The notes beneath the pieces are model-generated. The model did no database searches. It was given only the letters and a program-made list of their open reading frames with translations, and was not told where the DNA came from. A stretch of DNA of 23,337 bases. It comes from an uncultured bacterium. GTDB taxonomy: Bacteria > Cyanobacteriota > Vampirovibrionia > Gastranaerophilales > Gastranaerophilaceae. This document shows, piece after piece, positions 1-7,400 of the stretch. Each line of letters opens with the position of its first letter. Position 1 is the stretch's first letter. Both the position numbers and the translations under genes were made by a program. The stretch is taken from NCBI GenBank assembly GCA_902782905.1, contig CACZPB010000224.1:1-23337 (forward strand), written 5' to 3'.

Positions 1-2
1 CT

Positions 3-584
3 GCTACAGATAATAGCAAAGAAGAAACAAAAGAAGAAACAAAAGAAGAAATTAAAGAAGAAACTATTGAAGAAGTAAAAGATGATGCTGTTGAAACTGA
101 GAACGAAAGTTCTGATAAAACAGAAGAAAAATCTGAAGATAACAAATTACAAGAAAAATATGATACTTTAAATAATCAATACATAAGACTTGCAGCTGAT
201 TTTGATAATTTTAGAAAACGCACAGAGCAGGAAAGAGAGGCTCTTTTAAAATACGGCGCAGAAAATACTTTAAAGAAAATGCTTGAAGTTCTTGATAACT
301 TTGAAAGAGGTCTTAAGGCTATTGAAAGCGTTGAAGATTGCGACAAAGTAAAAGAATGTTATAACCTTGCATACAAAAACTTTACAGATGTTCGTACAAA
401 AGCGGGACTTGAGACAATTAAGGCAGAAGGAGAAGTTTTTGACCCGAATTTCCACGAAGCAGTTATGCAAACTCCTACAGAAGACAAAGAAGAGAACACT
501 ATTATTGCAGAACTGCAAAAGGGATACAAACTCGGAGACAAAGTGCTCAGACCGACTTTGGTTAATGTAGCAACAAGGGGGTAA
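3..584 (+). CDS. grpE: GrpE nucleotide exchange factor (5' end missing)
   Basis: This is the co-chaperone that releases ADP from DnaK in the cytoplasmic Hsp70 cycle. The reading frame is open from the window edge to the TAA at 582-584 and gives 193 residues; the start lies upstream of the window. The visible part begins with a very acidic, low-complexity Lys/Glu/Thr stretch, continues into the long GrpE coiled coil (YIRLAADFDNFRKRT, a hallmark), and ends in the beta-domain (FDPNFHEAV, GYKLGDKVLRPTLVNVA), which is the conserved GrpE C-terminus. The acidic N-terminal tail is longer than in many GrpE proteins and is encoded by a 12-bp tandem repeat. It lies 55 bp upstream of dnaJ and is probably cotranscribed with it; dnaK is not between them. 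The family identity is certain from the C-terminal motifs; only the missing N-terminus is unknown. Confidence 0.97.
   Translation, partial: ATDNSKEETKEETKEEIKEETIEEVKDDAVETENESSDKTEEKSEDNKLQEKYDTLNNQYIRLAADFDNFRKRTEQEREALLKYGAENTLKKMLEVLDNFERGLKAIESVEDCDKVKECYNLAYKNFTDVRTKAGLETIKAEGEVFDPNFHEAVMQTPTEDKEENTIIAELQKGYKLGDKVLRPTLVNVATRG
21..80 (+). repeat. 12-bp tandem repeat in the grpE acidic tail
   Basis: There are five consecutive 12-bp units beginning at 21, 33, 45, 57 and 69, each starting with GAAGAA (consensus GAAGAAACAAAA). The first two are identical and the rest are diverged. They encode repeated Glu-Glu-Thr-Lys-like tetrapeptides in the disordered N-terminal tail of GrpE. The length is a multiple of three, so changes in copy number would keep the frame. 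Confidence 0.85.
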
Positions 585-639
585 AGAGTTAATAAAGGAG
601 CAAAATAAAGCTTAAATATAAATAGGGTATGAAAAGAGA

Positions 640-1764
640 ATGAGTGATTATTATGAAATATTAGGCATCGACAGAAATGCCTCGAAAGACGAAATAAAAA
701 GTGCATTTAGAAAAATGGCGCGCAAGTGGCATCCTGATGTTAATAAAGCACCTGAAGCAGAAGCAAAGTTTAAAGAGCTTGGAAAAGCCTATGAAACATT
801 GATGGATGATGAAAAACGCGTGACTTACGATAGATTTGGCGAAGACGGTTTAAAAAATGCCGGATTTAACACCCAAGGACCGTTCGCGGGCGGGTTTGGA
901 GATTTAGACGAAGTATTCAATTCTTTCTTCGGCGGTTTCGGCTTTGGCGGAGGCGGACGCAGGCAAGACCCAAATGCACCGCAGAGAGGAGACGATTTAC
1001 GTTTAGACATCGAAATCGAATTTGAAGAAGCCGTTTTCGGAATATCAAAAGAGATTAAAATCGACCACTTGGAAACTTGCCACACTTGCAGCGGTACAGG
1101 TGCAAAAGCAGGCGCTAAACCTGAAACTTGTAAAGCATGCGGAGGACAGGGTCGAATTCAGCAAACAACAAAAACTATTCTCGGACATTTTACTCAAATA
1201 GTTACCTGCCCTCACTGCCACGGAAAGGGAACTGTGATTTCAGATCCTTGTCCTGATTGCCATGGTCAGGGCAGAAAAACTGTCGAGAAGAAGGTTGATA
1301 TTAAAATTCCGGCAGGTGTTGATAACGGCTCTAAAATGCGTCTTTCCCATGAAGGTGATGCCGGCATTAACGGAGGAATCGCCGGAGATCTTTATATAGT
1401 AATCCATGTTAAACCATCCGAGTACTTTAAAAGAGACGGAATACATGTATTCACTGAGTTAGAACTGACACCGGCACAAGCGGTACTGGGTGACACAATA
1501 AAAATTAAGACTCTTGACGGAGAAAAAAATGTAACAATTCCTGCCGGAATTCAACATGGAGAAACCGTGAAAATAAAAGGCGCAGGAATTCCAAATATTT
1601 CAAAGCCGTCTTTCCGAGGAGATCACATTGTTGTTGTTACAATAAAGACTCCAACCCATATCTCTAATGAAGAAAAGGCTCTTTATCAAAAATTATATGA
1701 AATACAAGCTAACAGAGCCAATAAAGAGAGTTTTAAAGACAAAGTTAAAGGTGTTTTTAAATAA
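640..1764 (+). CDS. dnaJ: Chaperone protein DnaJ (Hsp40, type I)
   Basis: DnaJ delivers unfolded clients to DnaK and stimulates its ATPase. At 374 residues it has full type I length. The J domain covers about residues 1-70 with the HPD motif at 31-33, followed by a Gly/Phe-rich region at about 75-115. The zinc-binding domain has all four CxxCxGxG motifs intact, with cysteine pairs at 147/150, 164/167, 190/193 and 204/207. The two C-terminal beta-barrel client-binding domains follow. The ATG at 640 is chosen because MSDYYEILGI is the canonical DnaJ start. It is preceded by a purine-rich AAAAGAGA but no strong, well-spaced ribosome binding site; a better AAAGGAG lies at 594-600, too far away for this start. 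It is probably in one transcript with grpE. No anomalies in the protein. Confidence 0.99.
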   Translation: MSDYYEILGIDRNASKDEIKSAFRKMARKWHPDVNKAPEAEAKFKELGKAYETLMDDEKRVTYDRFGEDGLKNAGFNTQGPFAGGFGDLDEVFNSFFGGFGFGGGGRRQDPNAPQRGDDLRLDIEIEFEEAVFGISKEIKIDHLETCHTCSGTGAKAGAKPETCKACGGQGRIQQTTKTILGHFTQIVTCPHCHGKGTVISDPCPDCHGQGRKTVEKKVDIKIPAGVDNGSKMRLSHEGDAGINGGIAGDLYIVIHVKPSEYFKRDGIHVFTELELTPAQAVLGDTIKIKTLDGEKNVTIPAGIQHGETVKIKGAGIPNISKPSFRGDHIVVVTIKTPTHISNEEKALYQKLYEIQANRANKESFKDKVKGVFK

Positions 1765-1783
1765 TTTTTAATTGTGCTAGAAT
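1755..1783 (+). promoter_or_regulatory. Extended -10 promoter for the beta-propeller gene
   Basis: TAGAAT at 1778-1783 is preceded by TGC at 1775-1777, giving a perfect extended -10 (TGnTAGAAT). The -35 position 17 bp upstream (1755-1760, TTTTAA) is weak, as is usual for extended -10 promoters. Transcription would start near 1790, about 26 nt before the ATG at 1816. The element overlaps the end of dnaJ. This is sequence matching only. Confidence 0.5.
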
Positions 1784-1815
1784 GTTATAGACAGAGAATA
1801 ACTCTTGGAGATACA

Positions 1816-3255
1816 ATGAAAAAGTTATTAATACTCTTGGGAATTCTGATTATAGCTTGTACACAGGTTTTTGCGGCAAAAATTCCCGACGAAGTAAAAG
1901 AATATATATTAAACGAAATTCCTAATACAGATATTCGATTTGACGGAGTAATCATTACACCTTCAAACACTGTATATTTACCGCTTTATCCGTCACTGTT
2001 TTCAGATATAAAATCATTGAAAATTAGCGAGACATATCCTCAAAACATGTCTCTCAGAGAAGAACCGGCTATTGTAATTTTCAACAATGACTTTGTTCTG
2101 CTAAAGGTGCTCTCTGACGGAGAAGGACACAAAACAGTTTTGCATCAGACTCAGCCACCGCTACAAGTTAGAACCGGGCTTCTTCCTCAAGATATGCTTG
2201 TTCCGAGCGGATTAATTATTCCAGAAAATATTAAAGGTATTATAGGTAACTTAAAAATTGATACAAAAAGTGAAGATATAATAAAAGTCAATAACGAAGA
2301 CTCTTTTGAAGAGTTTTTATCAGATAAGACTGCTGTTACTCCGCAAGAGATGATTTCACAACTTAGAGGAAAACAGCTTTTTGTCACAACAAATTATTCA
2401 AAAAATATTCAAGTTGTTGAGCCGGCACATTCAATACCCGAATACTCACTTGCTCAAAAATCAATACCTATTGATATCAAAGCAGTTAATGACGGCAAAT
2501 TTTTATTGGTAACCTCATACGACAGACCGTTTTTGGATATAGTATCGGTTTCAGACTCAAGGTTTATAAAGCAGATACCGCTAGATGGCAATCCGGAGCA
2601 AATCTTAATAGACGAAGAACACAATAGAGCTTATGTTGCAGCTCCGGCTTCATCTATGATTTTTACAATTGATTTGAAAACAATGTGTTTGATTCAAAAA
2701 ATTAAGATTAACGGATATTGTGAACATTTAATTTTAAGTAAAGGAAAATTATTCTATGTAGATAAGCTAAACAATGCGCTTTGGGCAATAGAACTGAATA
2801 ACGGATATCTGCTCAAAGATATAGGAAAATTTCCAAATGTTTCTGCAATAGCTTATGCTGACAATAAAATTTTTGTAGCAAGCCGAACAAAAAGCAGAAT
2901 AGCAATTATAGATTATGATACATTTGGGCTTATTCACGAATTTACAACAGTAAATAAACCGATTGCAATGCTTCTTCACGGTAAGATACTGTATGTACTC
3001 GGAGCTCAAAACAATGAAATTCAAATGATTAATGTTGAAACAAACAACACAATAGGGAAAATCGAGCTTGGAACGACCGGCTTTTCTTCGGGATTAAAAA
3101 AGGTTGACGGTATGGACTTGGGCATTGTTTTGGACTTAAAAAACAATTATTACAGCTTCATTGATTTAAACGCAGGACAGCTTGTAAAGACATATTCGGT
3201 CAATATTCCGATAAAAGATGTTGTAGTAGCAGATAAGGTAAAATTATTTAAATAG
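1816..3255 (+). CDS. Exported YncE-like beta-propeller protein
   Basis: This is a secreted protein of 479 residues from the ATG at 1816, chosen because GGAG at 1807-1810 sits 5 nt before it and because a typical signal peptide follows. An upstream in-frame GTG at 1774 would put the likely promoter -10 inside the gene. The signal peptide (MKKLLILLGILIIAC) contains a possible lipobox (IIAC), but an AxA-like site (VFA before AK) also fits, so lipoprotein versus soluble periplasmic protein is undecided. Residues of about 24-200 form a domain I do not recognise. From about 205 to the end there are repeats typical of YVTN/YncE propellers (for example NRAYVAAPASSMIFTID and GKILYVLGAQNNEIQMINVE), each about 40 residues, enough for a single propeller of five to seven blades. 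The function is unknown; related proteins bind ligands or the cell wall. The methyltransferase gene starts 2 nt after its stop, so the two are probably translated together. Confidence 0.85.
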   Translation: MKKLLILLGILIIACTQVFAAKIPDEVKEYILNEIPNTDIRFDGVIITPSNTVYLPLYPSLFSDIKSLKISETYPQNMSLREEPAIVIFNNDFVLLKVLSDGEGHKTVLHQTQPPLQVRTGLLPQDMLVPSGLIIPENIKGIIGNLKIDTKSEDIIKVNNEDSFEEFLSDKTAVTPQEMISQLRGKQLFVTTNYSKNIQVVEPAHSIPEYSLAQKSIPIDIKAVNDGKFLLVTSYDRPFLDIVSVSDSRFIKQIPLDGNPEQILIDEEHNRAYVAAPASSMIFTIDLKTMCLIQKIKINGYCEHLILSKGKLFYVDKLNNALWAIELNNGYLLKDIGKFPNVSAIAYADNKIFVASRTKSRIAIIDYDTFGLIHEFTTVNKPIAMLLHGKILYVLGAQNNEIQMINVETNNTIGKIELGTTGFSSGLKKVDGMDLGIVLDLKNNYYSFIDLNAGQLVKTYSVNIPIKDVVVADKVKLFK

Positions 3256-3257
3256 CA

Positions 3258-3824
3258 ATGGATATTATAATGGATGAGGCTTCTGCTAGCGTTCTTGCAG
3301 AGCTTGAAAAGACACAAAAACAATTTTGGAATATTCCTCGAAAAACAGGTATTTTAATGAATACTTTTATTAAAATGATGAATATTCAAAATGCGCTGGA
3401 AATTGGAACATCTAACGGTTATTCAGGTATTTGGCTGGGGAAAGCCCTTAAAGAAACAGGCGGACACTTGACAACAATTGAGTTTTACGAAAAAAGACAG
3501 TCTGTTGCCATAGAAAACTTTAAAATTTGCGGGATTGACGATGTTATAACTCCGATTCAAGGCTCTGCCTGCGATATAATAAGAAATTTTGAAGAAGATA
3601 AAAAATTTGATTTTGTGTTTATAGATGCAAACAAAAGAGAGTATGTAGAGTATTTTCATCTTATAAAACCGCATTTGACTGACAAGGCATTGATTGTTGC
3701 CGATAATATAATTTCTCACGCTGAGAAGGTACAAACATTTATCGATGCAATAGACGCGGACGATGAATTTCAGTATGAAATCTATGAACTTCCGGGAGGA
3801 ATTTTGGTCGCTTACAGAGGATAA
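3258..3824 (+). CDS. SAM-dependent O-methyltransferase (COMT / TrmR family)
   Basis: This is a small class I methyltransferase (188 residues) of the cation-dependent catechol/caffeoyl-CoA O-methyltransferase family. The SAM-binding motif I is ALEIGTSNGYSG at residues 46-57, with the ribose-binding acidic residue E75 after strand beta-2. The metal-binding residues expected in the family are present: D123 in VFIDANK, and D149-N150 in VADN. The IPRKTG motif near residue 26 is also typical. The substrate cannot be read from sequence. Bacterial members include the tRNA hydroxyuridine methyltransferase TrmR and enzymes acting on small catechols. It follows the propeller gene with a 2-nt gap and has no clear ribosome binding site, which suggests translational coupling. 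An ATG at 3270 is an alternative start. Confidence 0.9.
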   Translation: MDIIMDEASASVLAELEKTQKQFWNIPRKTGILMNTFIKMMNIQNALEIGTSNGYSGIWLGKALKETGGHLTTIEFYEKRQSVAIENFKICGIDDVITPIQGSACDIIRNFEEDKKFDFVFIDANKREYVEYFHLIKPHLTDKALIVADNIISHAEKVQTFIDAIDADDEFQYEIYELPGGILVAYRG

Positions 3825-3849
3825 AAATATTATAGGTCGTATTTTATCC
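3819..3849 (+). terminator. AT-rich hairpin at the methyltransferase stop codon (weak terminator candidate)
   Basis: GGATAAAAATA at 3819-3829 pairs with TATTTTATCC at 3840-3849, with one bulged A and a 10-nt loop. The stem includes the stop codon. There is no following T-run, so intrinsic termination would be weak. It separates the methyltransferase from the fliD promoter region. Confidence 0.3.
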
Positions 3850-3868
3850 GGACAAAAACAATTTACTC

Positions 3869-3916
3869 ATGAATATTTACCCCCATAAATATTTACCCAC
3901 ATAAATATTTACCCCC
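3869..3916 (+). repeat. Three 16-bp direct repeats upstream of the fliD promoter
   Basis: Three contiguous units lie at 3869-3884, 3885-3900 and 3901-3916 with consensus ATAAATATTTACCCCC. Each differs from the consensus at no more than one position (G at unit 1 position 3, A at unit 2 position 15). They end 2 bp before the -35 box of a strong promoter, and the core TATTTACCCC recurs once at 4061-4070 in the leader. The placement suggests binding sites for a regulator of fliD, which is an inference. The 16-bp spacing does not match a full helical turn, so successive copies would sit on different faces of the DNA. Confidence 0.9.
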
Positions 3917-3918
3917 AC

Positions 3919-3947
3919 TTGAAAAAAAATATAACATGTGCTATACT
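3919..3947 (+). promoter_or_regulatory. Strong sigma-70 promoter of fliD
   Basis: TTGAAA (3919-3924), a 17-bp spacer and TATACT (3942-3947) are near consensus, and the spacer ends in TGC, giving an extended -10 as well. The start of transcription would be near 3953-3955, leaving a leader of about 175 nt before the ATG at 4130. The promoter is of the housekeeping type. No sigma-28 (TAAA-N15-GCCGATAA) or sigma-54 (GG-N10-GC) site was found in the gap. Confidence 0.75.
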
Positions 3948-3954
3948 TTTTATA

Positions 3955-4129
3955 TAAAGTAGCGATGTAATAATTCTCAAAAATAACCGGATTTATCAAG
4001 GACATTAAGATATTTCCTTAAATATCAAGGCTGAATGGAAAAGATTTATCCGAAGAACAGTATTTACCCCAACAAATACAGAGTCTATATGCGTTGCTGC
4101 AAACGGTAGTAAGACAGCAGGACAATATA
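3955..4129 (+). promoter_or_regulatory. Long 5' leader of fliD with inverted repeats
   Basis: The leader contains GATATTT (4009-4015) and AAATATC (4020-4026) around a CCTT loop, a perfect 7-bp stem. Overlapping it, CCTT (4016-4019) can pair with AAGG (4027-4030), so two alternative folds compete. A weak outer pairing CGGAT (3988-3992) with ATCCG (4048-4052) encloses both. The repeat core TATTTACCCC occurs at 4061-4070. No known riboswitch class or small ORF was recognised. The ribosome binding site before 4130 is the modest CAGGA at about 4117-4121. Confidence 0.4.
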
Positions 4130-4475
4130 ATGAGTATATCATTTAGCGGACTGGCATCAGGATTAGACACTTCTTCATGGGTTGACTCGCTCGTAGCACT
4201 GAAGCGAGCAAAAGTTACGACCATGCAAGAAGAAAAATCTGCTGTCGAACTTACAAGAGATGCCGTTAATAATATAAAAAGTTTCTTTTCATCTTTTAGG
4301 ACAATGCTTGAAAAGGTTACTGATGCAAGATTTGGCATTGATTCTATGGATGTTTTTGCGCAAAATTTAGCAACATCGTCTGATACCGGAGTTATTACTG
4401 CTACTGCTACAACAGAGGCTAAGGAAGCCACTTATAACATACTTGTTGACAGACTTGCTTCGCTTACTGCTGCAT
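4130..4475 (+). other. FliD N-terminal domain (within the giant fliD)
   Basis: Residues of about 1-115 carry the family signature ISFSGLASGLDTSSWVDSLV, a following helix (TTMQEEKSAVELTRDAVNNI), and the turn into the strand YNILVDRLAS near residue 105. In FliD this part sits in the terminal leg region that contacts the filament. It is intact, which argues that the protein still acts as a cap. Confidence 0.92.
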
Positions 4476-7400
4476 ACAGTGATTTTTCATACCTTTTTGA
4501 AGATGAACAAACTGTCACGGCTGATAAAGATACATTACTAACTTCTTTGGGAGTAAATATAAATCAGAACGCTACATTAGGGGTAAATGTCGGTGGAATA
4601 GACAGAGGTATAACGCTATCAGAATTTGATACTATAGGAACTTTTATCGACAAGTTGTCCGGTATTGGAGTAGACGCTTCATATAATGAAGATTCCGGTG
4701 TATTTAGTATCAGCGTCGGAAGAAATGACATTATTGATAATGACAATACGGGAATTGTTGACAAGCTACACTTAATTGGGGTAAATGAAGGTTATTTGAG
4801 TAACCTTTTGAGAACTTTTGTTGTAGATACAATATATTCAGCTGCAAATAATGATACAAAGCTTTCAGAGCTTGGTATCGGCACAGGAACACTGCTAATA
4901 CAGGCTAACGACCACGAATACTCATTTACAATTGAAGAAAATGACACATTGGGAGATTTTGTGCAGGCTCTCAGAGACAACAATATTGATGCGTCATTGG
5001 ATGCAGCCGGTGTATTTTCAATATCGGATGCACAAATTATAGAAAGAGCCGGAACATTAGGTTCAAGCTTTATTGATGCTTTAGGATTTGATATTGATAC
5101 ATATTCAAAATCACAAAAGACAAAAGATTTATCTATCGCTACTATAGTTACAACTACAACCACCGCGACGAGCGGAACGGCGTTGAGTTCAATTGGAGAA
5201 GGTAAAAACGTACACGGGGGAGACAGTGTTACTATCGTAAACTCAGATGGAGTTGAGACGGTTATTGAGCTGGCAGAAGGTGCAACTATCGGTTCGCTTT
5301 TGGGCGCAATGACAGATGCAGGATTATATGCTGCAATAAACTCTGACGGAACGGTTGAGATTGCAGGCGGAAGAATTGCTTCCTCCACTTGCGACATCTT
5401 AAACGTCTTAGGATTGGAGGAAGAACCTTATGCCGCTATGGTTACAGGTAATGCTTTAACTGAGATTGTTACGGTACATGAAATTGCGGGTTATGATACA
5501 AAGCTTGTTGACGATTTAGGCGTTACTGAAGGCTATTTAGAAGTTACAAAGCCTGATGGAAACAAGTTTTACGAAAAGATTTATTCAGGTCAAAGTATCG
5601 GCGACTTGATGTCTGATTTGGCAAATCTTGGTATTTATTCTGAGTTAGACACTGAAAGCGGTGTACTTTCAATAACCGGCGGTTCATTCAGAACTCTTTC
5701 GGATACTGACGTTAATGCTCTTATTGATGATAGAGCTATTGTTGAAACAGAAAATAGGTTCAAACACGGTACAAATCTACTTGAATGTTTGTATGGAGCT
5801 CCTGAAATTTCACTTAATCAAACCTCGATTCAGTCTACAAGAGCAATGTCAAAGGCTTTAAGACAGTCTGTTACAACGACATTTGACGCTGAAGGTACTA
5901 CAAGCCTTTCTCAGATTGGTTTAACCCAAAACGGGACGGCTGTATTCAAGGTTAGAGATGAGCTTCGCACAATCAATGTAACCGGCTCGACTACAATTGA
6001 CGGCTTGATTAATGCTTTGTCTGCAAAAGGTATTGCTGCATCGCTTGATCCTGACACACACAGATTAGAAATAGAAAACGCTACTTTAACGGGCGGAACT
6101 TCAGATTTGGCTTCTGCCCTCAATTTAACAACTAAGATTTCGGGGAAATATAAAACATCTGATGCTTTGTATGCACAAGAGACTGTACAAATTGACGCTA
6201 CTTTAGATTCACAGTTGAAGTTATACGGCATACAGAATTCGATGTCTACTGCTGATAAGACCGTTAAACTTTATAATTCGGACGGAACGGTTGCTGCGAC
6301 GACAGTTGTTGGCGAAGGCACAACGATGCGTGATTTGCTAGGATTTATTAATGCTCAGGAGGGAATGTCGGCAGAGCTTACAAACGGCATATTGAAGATT
6401 ACAAACGGTTATATCGAAAATGACGCCTTGGAAGCAGGTATGGGGCTTGAAACGGTTAACAAATCTTCTTACGTTTTAGGCTCAATGATGACAACTACGA
6501 CAACTGCGGCTGTTACGGGTGAAACTACATTAGGTAATATAATTTCTTCACTCGGAAATCAAAATAAGGTTCAAGGCGGATACAATCTAGCGTTTAATGG
6601 CAGTGCAATATCAGTTGGGGCAAACACAACACTCAATCAATTAATAGACATATTGGATCAAGCAGGCGGCAAAGCTTCTATTGATACAACGGGAAGACTT
6701 ACTGTTGACGGCGGAACTCTTACCGGTTCTGTTGCGGAAGCATTGGGAATGGTAGCTTACACTCATACGGCTTCAGTTGAAGCTACAGGTAACACTGTTT
6801 GGACAGAGGAGACTGTTTTTGCTGATTCAAATACTAAATTGAGTGATTTAGGTATAACATCATCTTCATTAACGGTTTATAACTCTCTTGGCGCAGCTCA
6901 AACAACATTCAATGTAACAGGCGAAAACACATTAGGCGATGTATTAAACAGCTTAAAAGGTCAGAACATTTTTGGAACAATTTCTGACGGTGTTATAGCT
7001 TTGGATTCAGCAGAGGGCAAATACGTAAACGGTGATTTAGCTACGAAATTGGGCTTAGCTACTCAAACAGTTACAACGACAGTAAACACTTCTGTTTCGT
7101 CGACTCTAAGCGTTACACATACGGGTACTGTGACAGCGGGTGCAACAGCTACTTTAGGTGATATTGGCGCAATTACCGGAAGCGGTCAAAACATTGTTAT
7201 ATATGACGAAAACCAGAGCGCAATCGGAACAATTTCAACACTTACGACATCGTCTACTATACAGGATATGTTTAACGCTCTTGAAGAATACGGAATCACG
7301 GGTTCTATAACAGAAGGCATTATTGATTTGTATTCGGGTCAAGGCAATTATGCTGCGGGTTCGATTATGGATAACCTCGGAATTTCTTTCTCACAAGGCA

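Noticed and set aside
629..643. A tetrapeptide ORF (MKRE) overlapping the dnaJ start as ATGA
   Set aside because: No properly spaced ribosome binding site and only four codons; likely chance.
359..706. 115-codon open frame on the minus strand over grpE and dnaJ
   Set aside because: Antisense to two strongly conserved chaperone genes.
1774..1815. GTG start 14 codons upstream for the beta-propeller gene
   Set aside because: It would put the promoter -10 inside the gene and hide the signal peptide; the ATG at 1816 has a good GGAG and is followed by a clear signal sequence.
3869..3916. Direct repeats as a CRISPR array or replication iterons
   Set aside because: The 16-bp units are contiguous with no spacers, and there is no replication initiator gene or DnaA-box cluster nearby.
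4094..4129. TTG start 12 codons upstream of the fliD ATG
   Set aside because: The added residues do not belong to FliD, and the ATG at 4130 begins exactly at the conserved MSISFSGLASGLDTSS signature.
3825..4129. Sigma-28 or sigma-54 promoter for fliD
   Set aside because: No TAAA-N15-GCCGATAA or GG-N10-GC match with acceptable spacing was found; only the sigma-70 type promoter is convincing.
4792..5397. 201-codon open frame on the minus strand inside fliD
   Set aside because: It is antisense to conserved hook-IN modules and has no recognisable family. The repetitive Thr/Ser-rich codons of fliD leave few stops on the opposite strand.
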